Assembly (NCBI RefSeq): GCF_036884655.1
Contig: NC_088355.1
Location: 40,656,001 to 40,720,000 of the forward strand
DNA length: 64,000 bases
Source: Musa acuminata AAA Group
Taxonomy: Eukaryota; Streptophyta; Magnoliopsida; Zingiberales; Musaceae
Direction of reading: 5' to 3'
The notes under the pieces: generated by a model
What the model was told of the DNA's origin: nothing
The model's database searches: none
Seen by the model: only the letters and a program-made list of their open reading frames with translations
Program-made: the position numbers and the translations under genes
Shown: one piece after another, positions 60,701 to 64,000 of the stretch
Layout: each line of letters starts with the position of its first letter
Position numbering within the stretch: position 1 is the stretch's first letter

Positions 60701-63700
60701 GTTGAGAAGTAAAAAACAAAAAAACAAAATATGAAGCCATTTAAAATAAAGGACTGAACCAGACCATCTGAAATGGGGCGGTCCATGTCTCAGTTCATGC
60801 CTGGACCAGTAATAACAGTCAGCACAAACCGGCCCAAACAAAATTGAATCATTGCAATTAACTATAGAACAAATACATATTATCGCTCGTAAGGGCAGCA
60901 TTAACCCGCTGCATCAAGTAAAGCAAGTAGTTGATTTCTTAAGGCATGATATGATTGCTTTTCTGTCATAATGGCTCAGAGACATTCAAATAAATAAAAT
61001 TCAACTGGCATATACTAAGATAATAATTGATGGTTTATATTTTTTCATGAGCACATATTTGAGTACAATCCCTTTGAGGATTACTTAGGCAATAAATCAG
61101 AACCATTCATTTTACCTGTTTTTAACTTGCTTAGCAATGAAAATTGTAAGCAAAGCTATTAATTTCAAACAAGATGCCACCTTATGGAGAGAACTCCCTA
61201 TTTTTATTATATATACAGGAGTTACGAACTTACTTCAGTCGGAATGCTGAAGGCCCCACCAGAATGAATACTTTTAGAGCTCTCTTGCAAAGTCTCAACT
61301 CCCACTACTGAGTGTTTCTTTAGCTGGTCGGATTTGCCAGTAGATGGAACATTCTTCCCAAGCCTACTTTCTGGATCACTTCCTGTCTTGTCCTGACATG
61401 AATTCTTCTGCTCCTTTCTAGTATCTGGACCTGAAATTTTCTCCGTATATGGTTTTCTCAGTCTGAAACCATCAGATTCAGGGTAACTCTTACTCATTGG
61501 TGTAGCACTGTCTTTGATCTCATAATTTTGATTTTTCTCTGCAGAAAATAACTGGCTATTGACATCTTCAATGGAATCAAAACTTTTCGCACTCTTTTCA
61601 TGTGGCTTAACATCAAGATTCACTGGAATGAAAAAAATCAGATATGAGGAAGATTTATATCAGTATATCCAACGAAAGATATGAAGAAAACAATTCAAGT
61701 CCACACCAAGAAAAAATAACATGAAATGAAAACCTGATAATGTTTGGATGATGGAGAGAGAATCTGAGAAAACATATGTCTGCAACATGGATAGCACTTT
61801 AAAAAATTTGTTCAGCCAAAAAGATATTGGACACAACAAAAATGACAATCATATTAGGTTTAATACCAACCTGTGAATCAACACTGAGAAAATCCCAGAC
61901 CTCTATAGACTCTGATATGGTTGGAATCTGAAGAAGCTTCTGTGCAAAAAGAAAGACAATTGTGTCACTAAAAGACAGAATAGCAAGACTAAAGGTTATC
62001 AGAAACCAAAAATAAAAGAGAGAATAAATTGGGAGTAGCATCATGCAAGAATTCAGGTTTCTTGCCATAATTCCCTACCATATTGGTACACATCTTTTAT
62101 TGAGGGAATGGCACCAGCAATATCATGGTATTGGGAAGCAGCATGAAACATACGAAATCCTACTTGTTTTTATTCATTTGTCTCTGTCTCGGATAACTGT
62201 TGTATTATTTTGAACCACCAGTACAGACCATAATAAGGTTTCCAAGAGTATCTATAGCTAATGACATCCAGTTGATGATCCTATGCTGTGATGCCTCTAA
62301 AATAGTCAAATACCGAATATGGACCACGACATCTGACATTACATATTTCAGTCCCAACTTCAGAGAATCTTGGAGACATCTCAGGTATTGTATCTGAAGA
62401 GGACCCAAATATGATTGTATGGATCAATCAACTAAGCAGGAAAGGACTCCATATGATATGGTTAAGACAAGTTGAAGCTTCCAGTGTTGCATGTTATATC
62501 TTAGATGATTTCAAAAGAAAATAACTTCACAATACACAGGGCTTTAACAAAAACATCAAAAATATATAAAGTGGCCTAATATTCTCAATCAATGAGCTAT
62601 GACAGGTAGTATTGTACTTTTCTCACTAGGACTCCATACAATATGGTTAAGACAAGTTGAAGCTTCCAGTGTTGCACGTTATATCTTAGATGATTTCAAA
62701 AGAAAATAACTTCACGATACACAGGGCTTTAACAAAAACATCAAAAATATATAAAGTGGCCTAATATTCTCAATCAATGAGCTATGACAGGTAGTATTGG
62801 ACTTTTCTCACTAAAAGCAAGCTAATGAGAAAGGTAATGATGTGAGACAAGGTACTTGGTTACCCTTCCAGAGATATCTGCACAGAAGGGGACATGCATG
62901 CTTGCATATGAACTTCTAAAGATTGTGTTACAAACTCTTTCAACCCTATCTTTCATTATAGGTATCAACACAGGAGCATCACTTAAACACCATGTTCCAG
63001 ATTCTTATCCAGGACTCTTATCCTATTTGTCACCTGCATGCGAATGTTACTATGCTACAAACTGAACAAGCCAGTAGTTGTACTGCATCAAGGCCAATTG
63101 TCATATGTGCATGCTACAAAAGACATCTTGGAACCACGTGCTTTACTTGAGAATAAATTAAAAGGGTTGTGCCAAGAAAGAAGTATAATTTTCAGCATTA
63201 TTTAGGAAAGGATAACTGTGTATATGTTACTAGCACGAATCTTGAATGCCTTCAAAGCTAAATCTAATAGATTGAGATACTCAGCATAGCTATGACCAAG
63301 CAACTTTTTGTTAATTGAAGGCCAAAGTCTGGAAAAAATTGAGAAGCAAACCAAAAAGGTGCTGGGTGCATGCTTGAACATAATCGTAAGCAATCTTGTG
63401 GAACAAGCATTGTCACCAAGAGTACTTCAAGACAAGCATACCTTCAAATATACATCAAGAAGCTTGCATCTTTCTTGAACAACAGGAACATCTAGTCCAG
63501 ATGACAAAAAATGCTTGGGTGGCAAACTTAAATTATATTCAGGAAACTCTTTCAGACGTCGATGTAGCTCCTCAAAATGACGAAACCTAACAAGAAAGCC
63601 CATAACCTTAAGGAAAATACCGAAAAAGGAACTTCCATTATGCAATGTGCATACCAAATGTCAAAATGTTTAAGAAAAATTCAACTGATACATCATACTG

Positions 63701-63984
63701 CCTTATCAAGCGAACCTTCTTTTTATAAACCAGCTATTGTTATTTGCATCAGTCACAGAAACTGAATACACAGCAAAGGTTCCTGAACCACTTTTTACAA
63801 CATTGGCCCCAAGTACCTGCAGATCCATCATGTATCAGCATAGTGCTTACAACTATCACATGAAATGGAAGTATAAAGAAATGAAAGATCCTGAGAATTT
63901 CCACCTCACATCTCAACTTCAGAAATGTATCCGCTAATACAAGGATATCAGGAGACTTCATAGATGAATAAGATGACTCAGATG
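57771..63984 (-). CDS. PX and nexin-C domain protein (sorting nexin-like), 5' part beyond window
   Basis: Eleven exons are in view: 63984-63905, 63816-63716, 63586-63442, 61939-61871, 61779-61734, 61622-61234, 60018-59933, 59806-59671, 59387-59222, 58305-58223, 57905-57771. They encode about 478 residues to the stop. All phases join and the gene continues past the right edge. The PX domain starts at VLGANVVKSGSGTFAVYSV and continues RRFRHFEELHRRLKEFP and LPPKHF. KLLQIPTISESIEVWDFLS follows, then a Ser/Lys-rich linker (exon 61622-61234). The C-terminal nexin-C domain includes WVPVPPNLTIPILNLVDVIF, RQAFWIAKQLLQLGMGDAFD and ILWPDGIFLTKHP. This order matches plant PXA-PX-nexin-C proteins, whose PXA part would be outside the window. 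Such proteins bind phosphoinositides on endosomes; the role here is inferred. The C terminus is LETEINQ. Confidence 0.9.
60356..60880. mobile_element. Possible transposon insertion in sorting nexin intron
   Basis: Starts AAGGAATGCAATTTCAGATA then ...CATGTACCAATCCGGTATGG, resembling the left end of the hAT-like MITE at 36436 (CATGGTATGCAATTTTGAAC). It is followed by a GAGGAGG-rich stretch and a CCAGACC/GGTCC-rich stretch ending near 60880. Ends and target duplication are not resolved. Confidence 0.35.
62444..62813. repeat. Recent 185-bp tandem duplication in sorting nexin intron
   Basis: GGACTCCATA begins at 62444 and again at 62629. The two 185-base copies are nearly identical: the only differences I see are TGAT/CAAT, ATG/ACG, CAA/CGA and TGT/TGG plus the junctions. 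The intron is spliced between exons at 63442 and 61939. Confidence 0.92.
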
Positions 63985-64000
63985 CTGAAACAGAGGAAAA

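Noticed and set aside
1..64000. CRISPR arrays, operons, toxin-antitoxin or prophage-like systems
   Set aside because: Intron-bearing plant genes throughout. The repeats seen are microsatellites, minisatellites and transposon remnants, with no spacer-repeat architecture.

Overview
The window reads as nuclear euchromatin of a flowering plant, most likely a non-grass monocot. Musaceae is my best guess, from codon use, AT-rich introns and the style of the repeats; I could not test it. Eleven protein-coding genes are supported. Ten have exon models whose splice sites and phases I closed by hand from the first coding base to the stop; the eleventh runs off the right edge. All are on the minus strand except the class C heat-shock factor.

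Layout from left to right: a POB1-like BTB/BACK protein (1.1-5.6 kb); plastid pyruvate kinase beta subunit PKP2 (8.1-14.7 kb); an ABI-like SCAR/WAVE complex subunit, ABIL (17.0-19.7 kb); intronless TOO MANY MOUTHS, TMM (20.7-22.1 kb); a 6.7-kb repeat-rich stretch with an LTR-like block, minisatellites and a decayed coiled-coil transposon gene (22.6-28.8 kb); an intronless UGT88-type glycosyltransferase (28.8-30.3 kb); neutral ceramidase (30.7-37.6 kb); a retroelement-like patch and a (TA)n tract (39.2-40.0 kb); a group IIc WRKY factor (40.4-41.2 kb); an LTR-like block (42.1-42.7 kb); the class C HSF (44.7-45.8 kb); a plastid EngB-type GTPase (47.4-51.5 kb); a TraB/PrgY-like membrane protein (52.8-56.7 kb); and the C-terminal two thirds or so of a PX/nexin-C sorting-nexin-like protein (57.8-64 kb).

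The genes do not form a pathway. They cover ubiquitin ligase adaptor function, plastid glycolysis feeding fatty-acid synthesis, actin nucleation, stomatal patterning, specialised glycosylation, sphingolipid turnover, transcription control, plastid ribosome biogenesis and endosomal sorting. I found no rRNA, tRNA, CRISPR or undescribed multi-gene system.

The most informative non-genic structure is in ceramidase intron 1. A unit of about 463 bp was tandemly duplicated. One copy then received a 504-bp solo LTR and the other a 280-bp hAT-like MITE, so each copy preserves the other's empty site. Other points of note are a GC-AG intron in PKP2, a (CT)n microsatellite that forms the polypyrimidine tract of a ceramidase acceptor, and an LTR-like block about 0.5 kb upstream of TMM in the same orientation.
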